From the NCBI GenBank assembly GCA_964492105.1, contig CAZBJB010000010.1, positions 1 to 34,085 of the forward strand: 34,085 nucleotides of DNA, given 5' to 3'. Under the pieces are notes generated by a model. That model made no database searches. It was not told the origin of the DNA and was given only the letters and a program-made list of their open reading frames with translations. Source of the stretch: JAUZQZ01 sp964492105 (GTDB lineage: Bacteria > Pseudomonadota > Zetaproteobacteria > Mariprofundales > Mariprofundaceae). Positions within the stretch are counted from its first letter, which is position 1; each line of letters starts with the position of its first letter. Below, piece after piece: positions 24,491 through 31,857 of this stretch. A program made the position numbers and the translations under genes.

Positions 24491-25444
24491 TCAGGATGAT
24501 TGCCCCTGCTGGATACGCGCCTGCAAGGCATGGGCAAATTCCTTGCTGCTATCCACGCCCCGTTGCTTAAGCAGGTGATTGCGGGCAGCCACCTCTACCA
24601 GCACCGCCAGCGAGCGGCCAGGCCGGATGGGAATCATGACCTTGGCAAGTTGTACGTCATGTATTTTGATGGTGCGTTCCTCGGTTAGTACGCGCTCCTC
24701 TCCCGAAAGGCGTTCCCATGGCGCAACTTCCGCGACCAGGCCCACCCGCTTGGTATCCGTTAAGGCGGCGGCACCAAATAAATCGCGGATATTAAGAATA
24801 CCAAGGCCACGGATTTCCATATGGTAACGCAGGGTCTCGGGGCTCTTTCCGACAAGCACGTCCGGCCCGGGGCGTGAAAGTTCCACCATGTCATCGGCAA
24901 TGAAGCGGTGTCCGCGCATAATGAGTTCCAGAGCGATCTCACTCTTGCCGATGCCACTGGCTCCGGTAATGAGTACGCCAAGACCAAACACATCCATGTA
25001 GACGCCATGCTGGTACATGCGCGGTGCCAATCTGCGCGTCAGATAAAGCATCATATCCGTCATGAATGCCGTGGTTTCCATGTCCGTGGCAATCAACGGT
25101 GTCCGGGTTCTCCGGGCTGCCTGTAACATTTCCTCCGGCGGCGTCAGACCACATGTAATCACAATCGCCGTCAGGGCAAGGTCAAACATCGCATTGATCG
25201 CTTCGCGACGTTGATCGCCTGTTTGAACGCCCATATAGTGCAAACCTGTTTTACCAATGACATGCAACAGATGGGGATTAAGTCCCTCAAGAAATCCGCA
25301 TAAGGCAAACGAAGGTTTTTGCACACGCGGTCGATCCATGTAGCGGTTGACATCCGCATCTTCGTTGATGAGATGCATATGCATTAATTCACCGCGTTCG
25401 GCGAGCAACGCGTCAATGGAAATACGCCCAAAATCCTGTTTCAT
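24491..25444 (-). CDS. hprK: HPr kinase/phosphorylase
   Basis: 317 residues. It phosphorylates or dephosphorylates Ser46 of HPr. N-terminal domain: VQKPSFALCGFLEG and HLLHVIGKTGL; C-terminal kinase domain: P-loop GASGIGKSEIALEL near residue 160, HRFIADD, and the HprK signature EIRGLGILNIRDLFGA near 205. All key residues are present. The ATG overlaps the ptsN stop by 4 bp. Gene order rpoN-hpf-ptsN-hprK-rapZ is the familiar beta/gammaproteobacterial PTS-Ntr block; only rapZ is damaged. It likely gates signalling through HPr in response to ATP or phosphate, by analogy with other bacteria. Confidence 0.96.
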   Translation of the reverse strand: MKQDFGRISIDALLAERGELMHMHLINEDADVNRYMDRPRVQKPSFALCGFLEGLNPHLLHVIGKTGLHYMGVQTGDQRREAINAMFDLALTAIVITCGLTPPEEMLQAARRTRTPLIATDMETTAFMTDMMLYLTRRLAPRMYQHGVYMDVFGLGVLITGASGIGKSEIALELIMRGHRFIADDMVELSRPGPDVLVGKSPETLRYHMEIRGLGILNIRDLFGAAALTDTKRVGLVAEVAPWERLSGEERVLTEERTIKIHDVQLAKVMIPIRPGRSLAVLVEVAARNHLLKQRGVDSSKEFAHALQARIQQGQSS

Positions 25445-25896
25445 GCCAACGGCTTCGCGGGTACCGAAAACAGGGCGGACACGGTTTCCTCCGAGTCCGC
25501 CTGCATAATGGCCTGCCGGACGGACTCATTCTGTAGCGTTCGTGCAAGGCTTGCCAGTATTTCAAGATGGGAACGATCTTCATTCTCCGGTGCAAGCAGC
25601 ACAACCACTATATGCACGGGCCGACCGTCAATGGCATCGAAATCAATGCCTTTAACATGCCGTGCCAGTGCCGCCACGGGTGCATCGAGATCGGACAATC
25701 TGCCATGCGGAATGGCGATACCGTGACCAATACCTGTACTGCCCAGTCGTTCTCGATCCATGATTACAGCCATGGCCTGATCCGGATCAATGGATGGCAA
25801 AAGGCCAATGATCTCCGCAATGATTGCACTTTTGCTGCTCACCCTGGCATCCAGCAATATCGTGTCAGCCGGGATCAAGCTGGTGTCCTGCCCCAT
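25441..25896 (-). CDS. ptsN: PTS IIA-like nitrogen-regulatory protein (EIIA-Ntr)
   Basis: 151 residues, EIIA fructose/mannitol superfamily. The phospho-acceptor is His64 in GIGHGIAIPHGRL; the family segments RERLGSTGIG and VVLLAPENEDRSHLEILA follow. It accepts phosphate from HPr and regulates nitrogen and potassium processes in characterised proteobacteria. Start ATG at 25894-25896, with GAGAGG about 10 bases upstream. The usual partner PtsO (NPr) is absent; HPr may serve. Confidence 0.95.
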   Translation of the reverse strand: MGQDTSLIPADTILLDARVSSKSAIIAEIIGLLPSIDPDQAMAVIMDRERLGSTGIGHGIAIPHGRLSDLDAPVAALARHVKGIDFDAIDGRPVHIVVVLLAPENEDRSHLEILASLARTLQNESVRQAIMQADSEETVSALFSVPAKPLA

Positions 25897-25917
25897 AAAG
25901 TTGTTACCTCTCCCCGT

Positions 25918-26484
25918 TCATGCCCGTTCAGGTTCAATCCAGCCCAGCTTTCCGTCGCCTCTGCGATACAACACATTCATACTGTTGGTATCCTGGTTGG
26001 TAAAGATAAACACCGGTTGCCTGTCTGACAATTCCAGTTGCATGACCGCTTCATCCACGCTCATCGCTTTTGCCGACATGCGTTCCATCTCCAGTACCTC
26101 CGGCACCTGATCGACTGCCAGTTCCTCTTCTTCACTGGAGGTAGCAAGAATTCGATGTGAAACCTGAATAGCCGGTGTATCATTTTCAGGCGATGCCTGA
26201 TGCTTGCGCATCTTGGCGCGGTAACGTTTGAGTTGCCTGCTCAGTTTATCCACCACACCATCAATCGAGGCATACATATCCTCTGTTTCGTGGCTTCCAT
26301 AAATGTTTAATTTGTTTGCCTGGATGGAAATTTCACAGCGCTGGCGGAACTTCTCCACGCTCAGAACCACATGCACATCCACCACCTGATCAAAGGAATG
26401 TTTGAGATGCTTCAGCTTTTCCCGCACGTATTGCTTCAACGGGTCTGTTAGTTCGACATGCCTTCCAGTCATGGATACTTGCAT
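25918..26484 (-). CDS. hpf: Ribosome hibernation promoting factor, long form
   Basis: 188 residues with two domains. The N-terminal about 100 residues (VSMTGRHVELTDPLKQYVRE) are the YfiA/HPF fold that binds the 30S subunit; the C-terminal about 60 residues (SVDEAVMQLELSDRQPVFIF and VLYRRGDGKLGWIEP) are the dimerisation domain of long HPF, joined by an acidic linker. Long HPF forms 100S ribosomes without RMF. In enteric-type rpoN clusters the protein is the short form, so this version is of taxonomic interest. A perfect AGGAGG lies 6 bases before the ATG; the gene begins 3 bases after the rpoN stop. Confidence 0.95.
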   Translation of the reverse strand: MQVSMTGRHVELTDPLKQYVREKLKHLKHSFDQVVDVHVVLSVEKFRQRCEISIQANKLNIYGSHETEDMYASIDGVVDKLSRQLKRYRAKMRKHQASPENDTPAIQVSHRILATSSEEEELAVDQVPEVLEMERMSAKAMSVDEAVMQLELSDRQPVFIFTNQDTNSMNVLYRRGDGKLGWIEPERA

Positions 26485-26487
26485 AAG

Positions 26488-27876
26488 CTACCTCCTTGTA
26501 TGTTGATCCTGTCTTCGCCGCTGGCTGCTGGGCGGGAGCCCCAGCGTTTTCCTGTATTTCGCCACGGTTCGGCGGGCAATTTCAATGCCTTCGGCCTGTA
26601 ACCGATTCAATATAGCCTGATCCGATATCGGTTTTCCGGATGGTTCGGAATCAATCAATGCCCTGACACGTTGCTGCACGCGATACACGGAAATCGCGCC
26701 ACCACCACGGGTCGGCAACCCCGCCGAAAAGAATCTTCGCATCTCAATGAGCCCCAGGGGCGTTTCAGCATATTTACCGTTGGTAACACGTGAAACCGTG
26801 GATTCGTGTAATCCGACTTCCCCGGCCACATCCTGCAAGGTGAGCGGTTTTAGACCCAACAGCCCGTATTCCAGAAAAGCCTTCTGGCGCCGCGCCAGAC
26901 AATGGGCAACCTTGTGCAGCGTCTCCCTGCGCTGTTCCAGGGCATACAACAGCCATTTGGCGTTCCTGGTTGCGGTATCCATAAATCCACGCTCCGCACC
27001 CTTCCACTGCTGATTTTTCCATTGTTCGTTCAGGTGCAACCCTTGCCAGGAGTAGCCCGGCACCTCAATGGAGATGTCACCTTCGATACTGCGCTGAAAG
27101 ATAACCTCGGGACATACATAGATATTGTCTTGTCCATACAGGCCATGGCCAGGAAATGGATCCAGCCGCCGCAGGCGTGCCCGTGTACAGGCCAATTCCT
27201 GAATACTACAACCCATCTGACAGGCCAGCACCTCATCCGTTTCAAGCAGCTGATCCGGGAAATGTAACAATAAACGCCGAGCCAGCGCATCACAGGCACC
27301 TTGACCATCCAGTTGAAGCAACAAACATTCGGCCAGGTCGCGTGCGCCGATGCCTACCGGTTCGAGTTGTTGCACAATATCCACCAGCACCTTTTCAAGG
27401 GTTTCGGCATTACAATGCAATGATGTCGTGAGTTCGCCGGGATCCAGTCTGAAATAGCCGTCATCATCCAGTGAATCAATGAGAGCGTGGGCCAGGATAC
27501 GATCCACATCTTTCATGGGCTGCCGGTTCGCTTGCTCATGCAGTGACTGGCCAACGGTCTGTTGTGCCTGCCACTGCTGGTCGCGCATATCCACGCCATC
27601 GCGGTCAGATGAAGGGGTATACATCGTTTCCCAGCGATTATCACCGTGTTCGTGCCAGTCCGTTTCCTGCGTCCTGTCATTTTCAGCCGTATTATCTGCT
27701 TCCCGTGGCATGCCGGGTTGGCTTTCGTCCTGCTCCAGCAGGGGATTGGACTCAATACATTCTTCAATATACGTATCCAGATCCATGGCATTCATGGCCA
27801 GGATTTTGAGGCTCTGTGTCAATTGAGGGGTAAGGGCGAGGCGCTGGCCCAGCTTTTGAGTGAGTTTGGTTTGCAT
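26488..27876 (-). CDS. rpoN: RNA polymerase sigma-54 factor
   Basis: 462 residues. Region I is typical (KLGQRLALTPQLTQSLKILA near residue 8, Gln-rich, binding activators), then an acidic linker (residues 50-90), the core-binding region, an HTH-like VGLHESTVSRVTNGKY near 360, and the RpoN box ARRTVAKYRKTLGLP near residue 440 that reads the -24 element. Slightly shorter than the E. coli protein. The ATG (27874-27876) lies one base from a family B element, so its native ribosome binding site and promoter have been replaced; no Shine-Dalgarno is seen. The usual upstream lptC-lptA-lptB genes are missing. Confidence 0.95.
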   Translation of the reverse strand: MQTKLTQKLGQRLALTPQLTQSLKILAMNAMDLDTYIEECIESNPLLEQDESQPGMPREADNTAENDRTQETDWHEHGDNRWETMYTPSSDRDGVDMRDQQWQAQQTVGQSLHEQANRQPMKDVDRILAHALIDSLDDDGYFRLDPGELTTSLHCNAETLEKVLVDIVQQLEPVGIGARDLAECLLLQLDGQGACDALARRLLLHFPDQLLETDEVLACQMGCSIQELACTRARLRRLDPFPGHGLYGQDNIYVCPEVIFQRSIEGDISIEVPGYSWQGLHLNEQWKNQQWKGAERGFMDTATRNAKWLLYALEQRRETLHKVAHCLARRQKAFLEYGLLGLKPLTLQDVAGEVGLHESTVSRVTNGKYAETPLGLIEMRRFFSAGLPTRGGGAISVYRVQQRVRALIDSEPSGKPISDQAILNRLQAEGIEIARRTVAKYRKTLGLPPSSQRRRQDQHTRR

Positions 27877-27877
27877 C

Positions 27878-28070
27878 TAGCCCGGACTATTCATGAATGG
27901 TCGCGATGATTGCGCCTGCCTGCCTGCGCGTACCGCACGCAGACAGGCAGGAAAAATCTGTCCGAAATGCCAGGGAAGGAGACCGTCGCCAGACATACGG
28001 ACGACGAGGGATGGGTTTCAGGCAAGGGAACAAGCAAGGTCGCGGCAGCATTTGTGCATAGTCCGGGCAG
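27878..28070. mobile_element. Family B palindromic element, copy 1 (193 bp, no coding capacity)
   Basis: Left end carries CCCGGACTATTCATGAAT (27881-27898), followed by GGTCGCGATGATTGCGCC; right end, read inward, carries CCCGGACTAT then AAATGCTGCCGCG (28041-28068). The two ends are inverted repeats of each other only for about ten bases and then differ, but each matches one end of copy 2 (32926-33098). A hairpin with arms CCTGCCTG and CAGGCAGG occurs at 27917-27951. No target duplication was identified. Confidence 0.75.
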
Positions 28071-28179
28071 CAGTCCTGACCATCCTCAGGAACCGAAACA
28101 CTACCGCACCCTGGCGTTGCCTACAAAAAAAAGCCATCGTCAGCGCGTATATAGACCAGCAGGACGCGAGGTACAAGTG
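28071..28179. other. Intergenic sequence downstream of grxD
   Basis: About 110 bp with no gene recognised. A small hairpin CCTGA-CCATC-TCAGG occurs at 28075-28089 and an A-rich tract at about 28123; neither is a convincing terminator for grxD. Confidence 0.4.
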
Positions 28180-28518
28180 TCAATGTGGACTGCTGTTCAC
28201 TTCCGGTCTGAATGGTTCCAACAGGGTCGCCAGTTCGCCGGATTCATACATCTCGGATACAATATCACAGCCACCAATGAATTTACCATTTACATAAAGC
28301 TGCGGGATCGTGGGCCAATTGGCATAAACCTTGACGCCTTCGCGTATGGCGTCATCCAGTAATACATTGATCGCCGAATAAGGCGCTCCCGCTGCCTGCA
28401 ACAGGCCCGCCATGCGTTGTGAGAATCCACATTGGGGAAATTGTGGCGTGCCCTTCATAAACAGCACCACATCGTGCTCGTGAAGCAGGTCATCAATTTT
28501 TTTCTGTACGGGATCCAT
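28180..28518 (-). CDS. grxD: Monothiol glutaredoxin
   Basis: 112 residues of the Grx4/Grx5 class. The active site is CGFS with Cys30, preceded by FMKGTPQFPQ; glutathione-binding WPTIPQLYVNGKFIGGCDI follows near residue 68. These proteins carry [2Fe-2S] clusters with glutathione and pair with BolA proteins in iron-sulfur trafficking. Here the gene follows bolA by 6 bp, which supports that partnership. A good AAGGAG lies before the ATG at 28516-28518. Family symbol grxD is used from E. coli; naming in this lineage may differ. Confidence 0.95.
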   Translation of the reverse strand: MDPVQKKIDDLLHEHDVVLFMKGTPQFPQCGFSQRMAGLLQAAGAPYSAINVLLDDAIREGVKVYANWPTIPQLYVNGKFIGGCDIVSEMYESGELATLLEPFRPEVNSSPH

Positions 28519-28524
28519 GGATCT

Positions 28525-28797
28525 TTACTCCTTATTGTTAACCTGTTGCCATTGTTCCGGCGTATATGTTTTCAATGCCAGGGCGTGAATACGGCTTCGC
28601 ATGTGATCGCCCAGTGCCTGATAGACCATCCGGTGCTGCACCACTTTTGATTTCCCGGAAAATTCCGGAGAAATCACGCGCATTTCAAAGTGGTCATCCC
28701 CCGAGAACACATGCACATCCACCTTCGACTGAGGAATAGACTGTTCGACAAGTCGGATCAACAACTGATTATCTACGTACGCCCGCGTATGATGCAC
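28525..28797 (-). CDS. BolA family protein (IbaG-like)
   Basis: 90 residues with the BolA fold: VFSGDDHFEMRVISPEFSGK, then VVQHRMVYQALGDHM and a C-terminal LALKTYTPEQW, the standard ending. The conserved His in QHRMVY is a cluster ligand in BolA-Grx complexes. The start is a GTG at 28795-28797 (HHTRAYVDNQLL); the ribosome binding site is poor and the first 8 residues are not family-like, so a shorter form is possible. Co-transcribed with grxD. Upstream lies a gene-free 450-bp stretch with element A copy 1. Confidence 0.88.
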   Translation of the reverse strand: MHHTRAYVDNQLLIRLVEQSIPQSKVDVHVFSGDDHFEMRVISPEFSGKSKVVQHRMVYQALGDHMRSRIHALALKTYTPEQWQQVNNKE

Positions 28798-28928
28798 GAG
28801 GGCATACTAGTCCGCTCCCCGTGTAATGAACACACTCTTTTACTGGGGATTTATATCTTGAGCCTTCGAATCCGACTGAATCCAAAGGCGTAAGAGCCAC
28901 TCGCCGATCATGAATCATCATACCTCAT

Positions 28929-29089
28929 GAGCCTCTTGCAAAACTCTGGGTGGATGAGCGGCAATCCCACTTTGAGGCCATTTTCGGGGTTGAATGATCT
29001 GCATGGTGGTTCCATGGAGCGAAATTCAAGCTTGGAAATGGTCCGAAGCGGGGAAGCCGATCACCGCTCATGAGTTTTGCAAGAGGCTC
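28929..29089. mobile_element. Family A MITE-like element, copy 1
   Basis: 161 bp bounded by perfect inverted repeats GAGCCTCTTGCAAAACTC and its complement, flanked by a direct TCAT (28925-28928 and 29090-29093), a 4-bp target duplication. No ORF of note. Aligns over its full length, in inverted orientation, with copy 2 (33101-33261, also 161 bp). Such ends and 4-bp duplications fit mobilisation by an IS5-like transposase; this assignment is inference. Confidence 0.92.
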
Positions 29090-29209
29090 TCATGATTGAC
29101 ACTTGATCGATAAAGGCCCAACTTCCGAGCATGATAAGAATGGCGAGAGTTGCTGTTCATGGTACCCGGCATCATGTTCACTGGATTGCAGTGCCGGAGC
29201 GTAAAGAGC
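29090..29209. other. Intergenic, no gene found
   Basis: About 120 bp between element A and palindrome B. A nested hairpin (outer arms CCGGCA/TGCCGG, inner CACTG/CAGTG) lies near 29166-29197. With 28798-28928 and the adjoining repeats it makes up the 450-bp gap between bolA and the next gene. Confidence 0.4.
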
Positions 29210-29245
29210 GTTAACCCGGACGATTCATGAATCGTCCGGGTTAAC
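29210..29245. repeat. Family B short form: perfect 36-bp palindrome
   Basis: The first 18 bases GTTAACCCGGACGATTCA are followed by their exact reverse complement. It is two family B ends fused without interior. It ends 4 bp before the ATG of the next gene, so it occupies the place where that gene's ribosome binding site should be. Confidence 0.92.
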
Positions 29246-29249
29246 TGTC

Positions 29250-29519
29250 ATGCCGCTGAAATTACATCAGGCATTTTATGCCCCTGAGCAGATCCTGAGC
29301 ATCCTGGGGTCAATGCTGATCCTGTTTGCTTATTTTCTTACGCTCGCTAAACCGGAGAAGAAAAAGCTGTATCTTTCCATCAGTTTTTCCGGCGGGGGAG
29401 CATTGCTGATGGTGGCTGTCATGTATCGCAATCCGGGACTCATCATACTGGAGAGTGCTTGGATGGCGATTAATGCGTGGGGCCTGTGGAGGATGTTGCG
29501 GAATATGCCGCATGACTGA
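29250..29519 (+). CDS. Small integral membrane protein, CBU_0592-like
   Basis: 89 residues with three likely transmembrane helices (about residues 14-33, 40-60, 64-84). SILGSMLILFAYFLTL and ESAWMAINAWGLWRML resemble the small CBU_0592-like domain (two- to three-helix proteins of unknown role). The ATG follows the 36-bp palindrome with no Shine-Dalgarno; the short AACTGTC spacer is all that separates them. It overlaps the next gene by 8 bp, so the pair is a unit. Function is unknown. Confidence 0.75.
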   Translation: MPLKLHQAFYAPEQILSILGSMLILFAYFLTLAKPEKKKLYLSISFSGGGALLMVAVMYRNPGLIILESAWMAINAWGLWRMLRNMPHD

Positions 29520-30198
29520 CATGAACCGTGCGGTCATTCTGGCGGCAGGATCGGGTACGCGATTAAAGTGGCTTACTCACAATCGCCCCAAGGCGCTGAT
29601 GTCTGTTGCCGGAGAAACGGCAATTGTGCGCGTCATACGCAGGATGGCGTCGCAGGGTATTCGCGATATCGCCGTCAATGTACATCACCATGCGGATCAG
29701 TTGATCAGGGCACTGGGCGATGGATCACGGTTTGGCGTACGGTTGTATGTTAGCCATGAAGAGAAATTACTCGATTCCGGCGGCGGAGTGCGTCAGGCGC
29801 TTGATTTGCTGCCGGGCACGGGACTGCTGGTCGTACATAATGCCGATGTGTTGAGTGATATAAATGTACAGGTATTAGCAAGGGCATGTCCGGACTCGGG
29901 TGCCTGTCTTGCCCTGGTGAATAACCCCGCGCATCACCCGGGTGGAGATTTCAATCTGCACAATGGTTTTCTTTCACTGGGTGGCGATCTTCGTTATACC
30001 TTTACCGGCGTATCCGTATGGCATCAGTGTGTCTTTCACACGTGGCCCCGGGGGCGATCTTTTCCGCTGATTGAGGTCATTCGGCACCTTGCGCATAACG
30101 ATCGTTGCACAGGCACATTGCACGACGGATTGTGGCTGGATATGGGCCGTCCGCGTGATTTAATATTGGCCAGAAGGTGGATGAACCTGCCCGATTAA
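29512..30198 (+). CDS. murU: MurU-like nucleotidyltransferase (sugar-1-phosphate uridylyltransferase family)
   Basis: About 228 residues. The NTP-binding signature AVILAAGSGTRLKWLTHNRP leads to KALMSVAG, with G-x-G-T-R and the PK pair; HNADVLSDI holds the metal-binding Asp. The C-terminal part YTFTGVSVWHQ and WLDMGRPRDL is family-like. MurU activates N-acetylmuramate-1-phosphate for peptidoglycan recycling; close relatives use mannose- or glucose-1-phosphate, so the sugar is not certain. Two in-frame ATGs, 29512 and 29521, are possible; the first overlaps the upstream stop. The usual neighbour amgK (kinase) is not here. Confidence 0.82.
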   Translation: MTDMNRAVILAAGSGTRLKWLTHNRPKALMSVAGETAIVRVIRRMASQGIRDIAVNVHHHADQLIRALGDGSRFGVRLYVSHEEKLLDSGGGVRQALDLLPGTGLLVVHNADVLSDINVQVLARACPDSGACLALVNNPAHHPGGDFNLHNGFLSLGGDLRYTFTGVSVWHQCVFHTWPRGRSFPLIEVIRHLAHNDRCTGTLHDGLWLDMGRPRDLILARRWMNLPD

Positions 30199-30208
30199 CA
30201 CGTTGATA

Positions 30209-30880
30209 TCAGCACTTCTTATCCCCCCGACCGGAACGCGCCGCTGACTGCTCACGCCGCCATGCCTCAATAGCGGAATGATTACCGGAAAGCAACACCC
30301 CCGGAACCTTTTTACCCTTAAATACCTCGGGCCGGGTATAATGTGGCCAGTCCAGCATCCCTTCCTGTGTAAACGAATCGAGCACGGCCGATTCAGGGCT
30401 GCCCAGTACACCGGGCAGCAGTCGTATGACTGCATCCAGTACGCACATGGCCGCCGGCTCACCGCCGGAGAGTACATAATCACCCAGTGAAAGTTGTTCG
30501 TCTACATCATCACGGATACGCTCATCAAAGCCTTCGTAACGCCCACAAAGCACGGTGATACCGGGCATTCCGGCGTAGGCCAGGGCTCTGCCCTGGGTAA
30601 AACGTGTGCCGGACGGGGTCAGCATAATGACATGTGTTTCCGCCTGGCGTCGCCGCGCCTCGTGAATGGCGGCAACCACCGGTTCCGGTTTTAGCACCAT
30701 ACCGGGGCCGCCGCCGTAGGGGATATCGTCCACGCGATGGTGTTTATCCGTGGCAAAATCGCGAATCTGGATACAGTCAACCGAGATCATACCGCCATCC
30801 ATGGCCCGCTTCGGAATTGAGCAGGATAAAGGCGATGAAAAAAATTTGGGAAAGAGGGTCAGGATCTGGGCGTGAAACAT
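30209..30880 (-). CDS. trmD: tRNA (guanine-37-N1)-methyltransferase
   Basis: SPOUT methyltransferase, 223 residues, methylating G37 next to the anticodon. The start FHAQILTLFPKFFSSPL is family-like, then DIPYGGGPGMVLKPEPV, CGRYEGFDERI and SLGDYVLSGGEPA form the SAM-binding trefoil knot. The C-terminal half is shorter than in E. coli (about 255) and ends SAARSGRGDKKC. It overlaps rimM by 22 bp. Immediately downstream is the converging nucleotidyltransferase; rplS, which normally follows, is missing. Confidence 0.95.
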   Translation of the reverse strand: MFHAQILTLFPKFFSSPLSCSIPKRAMDGGMISVDCIQIRDFATDKHHRVDDIPYGGGPGMVLKPEPVVAAIHEARRRQAETHVIMLTPSGTRFTQGRALAYAGMPGITVLCGRYEGFDERIRDDVDEQLSLGDYVLSGGEPAAMCVLDAVIRLLPGVLGSPESAVLDSFTQEGMLDWPHYTRPEVFKGKKVPGVLLSGNHSAIEAWRREQSAARSGRGDKKC

Positions 30881-31425
30881 GCATCCATCCCCTCGGGCAA
30901 ATCAACGGTGATACGATGCGTAGTCATATCCACATCCAGCACCACATGGTTGATGAAAGGCAACATCCATTCGCCGGGCTTTTCGACATCCTCGGGCGTG
31001 CGTATCACCAGAATGTCCTGCGCGCCATAGTCTTCAAGCGCAACCACAGTGCCCAACAAATCGCTATCGCCATTGCCAATCCGGCACACCTCGCAACCCG
31101 TCAGGTCCACCCACAGGTATTCATCCTTGCTGAGCACCCTCTCATCGACAGGCACCCAGATATGTATTTGTTTCAGCCCGCCCGCCTGCTTGCAGTCGTT
31201 TATCCCCTCCAGTTCAGCCAGAAGACGTCGCCCATGTTGCCAGCAACGGCGAACGGCATAGCGTGTGGCGGAATCAAGCGTATGGCCCAGCCACCAAAAA
31301 GAATACCTGGCAATGCCTATGGCGGGCCATGTATGTGAATAAATCGTCAGAGCGCCTTTCAGGCCATGTGGTTTGTGAACCACGCCGACCTCAAGCAGAC
31401 GATCAGGCGTCAGGCTGTTCCTCAC
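30859..31425 (-). CDS. rimM: Ribosome maturation factor RimM
   Basis: 188 residues. RimM binds S19 and helps 30S assembly. Family segments: VGVVHKPHGLKGALTIYSHT (family: GRIGKPHGLKGEV) at the start, and GTVVALEDYGAQDILVI and WMLPFINHVVLDVDMTTHRI at the PRC-barrel domain. The start at 31425 overlaps rpsP by 23 bp, so translation is likely coupled. Normal size and order in the rpsP-rimM-trmD group. Confidence 0.92.
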   Translation of the reverse strand: MRNSLTPDRLLEVGVVHKPHGLKGALTIYSHTWPAIGIARYSFWWLGHTLDSATRYAVRRCWQHGRRLLAELEGINDCKQAGGLKQIHIWVPVDERVLSKDEYLWVDLTGCEVCRIGNGDSDLLGTVVALEDYGAQDILVIRTPEDVEKPGEWMLPFINHVVLDVDMTTHRITVDLPEGMDACFTPRS

Positions 31426-31711
31426 CCTTTTTATCGACAGCAGCCGTGGTCTCTACGGTACGCGCCTCCGAACCTTTCATGGCCAGACGAAGGATACTGG
31501 CAACACGTGGAGACATCCGGGCGCCATGATCGGTCCATACCTTCACACGTTTTATATCCAGTTCGACCACACCCGGATCCCTGCATGGATCATAAAAACC
31601 AATCTTTTCGATGAACGCGCCATCACGACGATTACGTTTGTCCATCACCACCACGGAATAAAAAGGGCGCTTTTTACGCCCGCCACGCTGCAAACGAATA
31701 ACAGTTGCCAT
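31403..31711 (-). CDS. rpsP: Small ribosomal subunit protein bS16
   Basis: 102 residues. Begins ATVIRLQRGGRKKRPFYSVV, the standard bS16 start, with VWTDHGARMSPRVASIL near residue 58. The last about 20 residues (TAAVDKKGEEQPDA) form a charged tail longer than in E. coli. The ATG at 31709-31711 has GGAGG nine bases upstream. First gene of the rpsP-rimM-trmD unit, with a good promoter. Confidence 0.97.
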   Translation of the reverse strand: MATVIRLQRGGRKKRPFYSVVVMDKRNRRDGAFIEKIGFYDPCRDPGVVELDIKRVKVWTDHGARMSPRVASILRLAMKGSEARTVETTAAVDKKGEEQPDA

Positions 31712-31743
31712 ACAATAAATGCCTCCGGAAAATCAGGCGGCGC

Positions 31744-31772
31744 ACTATAGAGTGCTACACCGTAGCCGGCAA
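31744..31772 (-). promoter_or_regulatory. Sigma-70-like promoter of rpsP-rimM-trmD
   Basis: On the minus strand TTGCCG (31767-31772) and TATAGT (31744-31749) are 17 bp apart. The -10 box lies within a small palindrome (GCACTATAGAGTGC at 31742-31755). The start codon is 33 bp downstream. Confidence 0.6.
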
Positions 31773-31857
31773 GGGTCAACCTGATCTTCCGGCGAAAACC
31801 GAAGCCACGCAGGGTTGAACCATAGAGGCGACGGAGAGAAGCAGGATCCATATTTTC

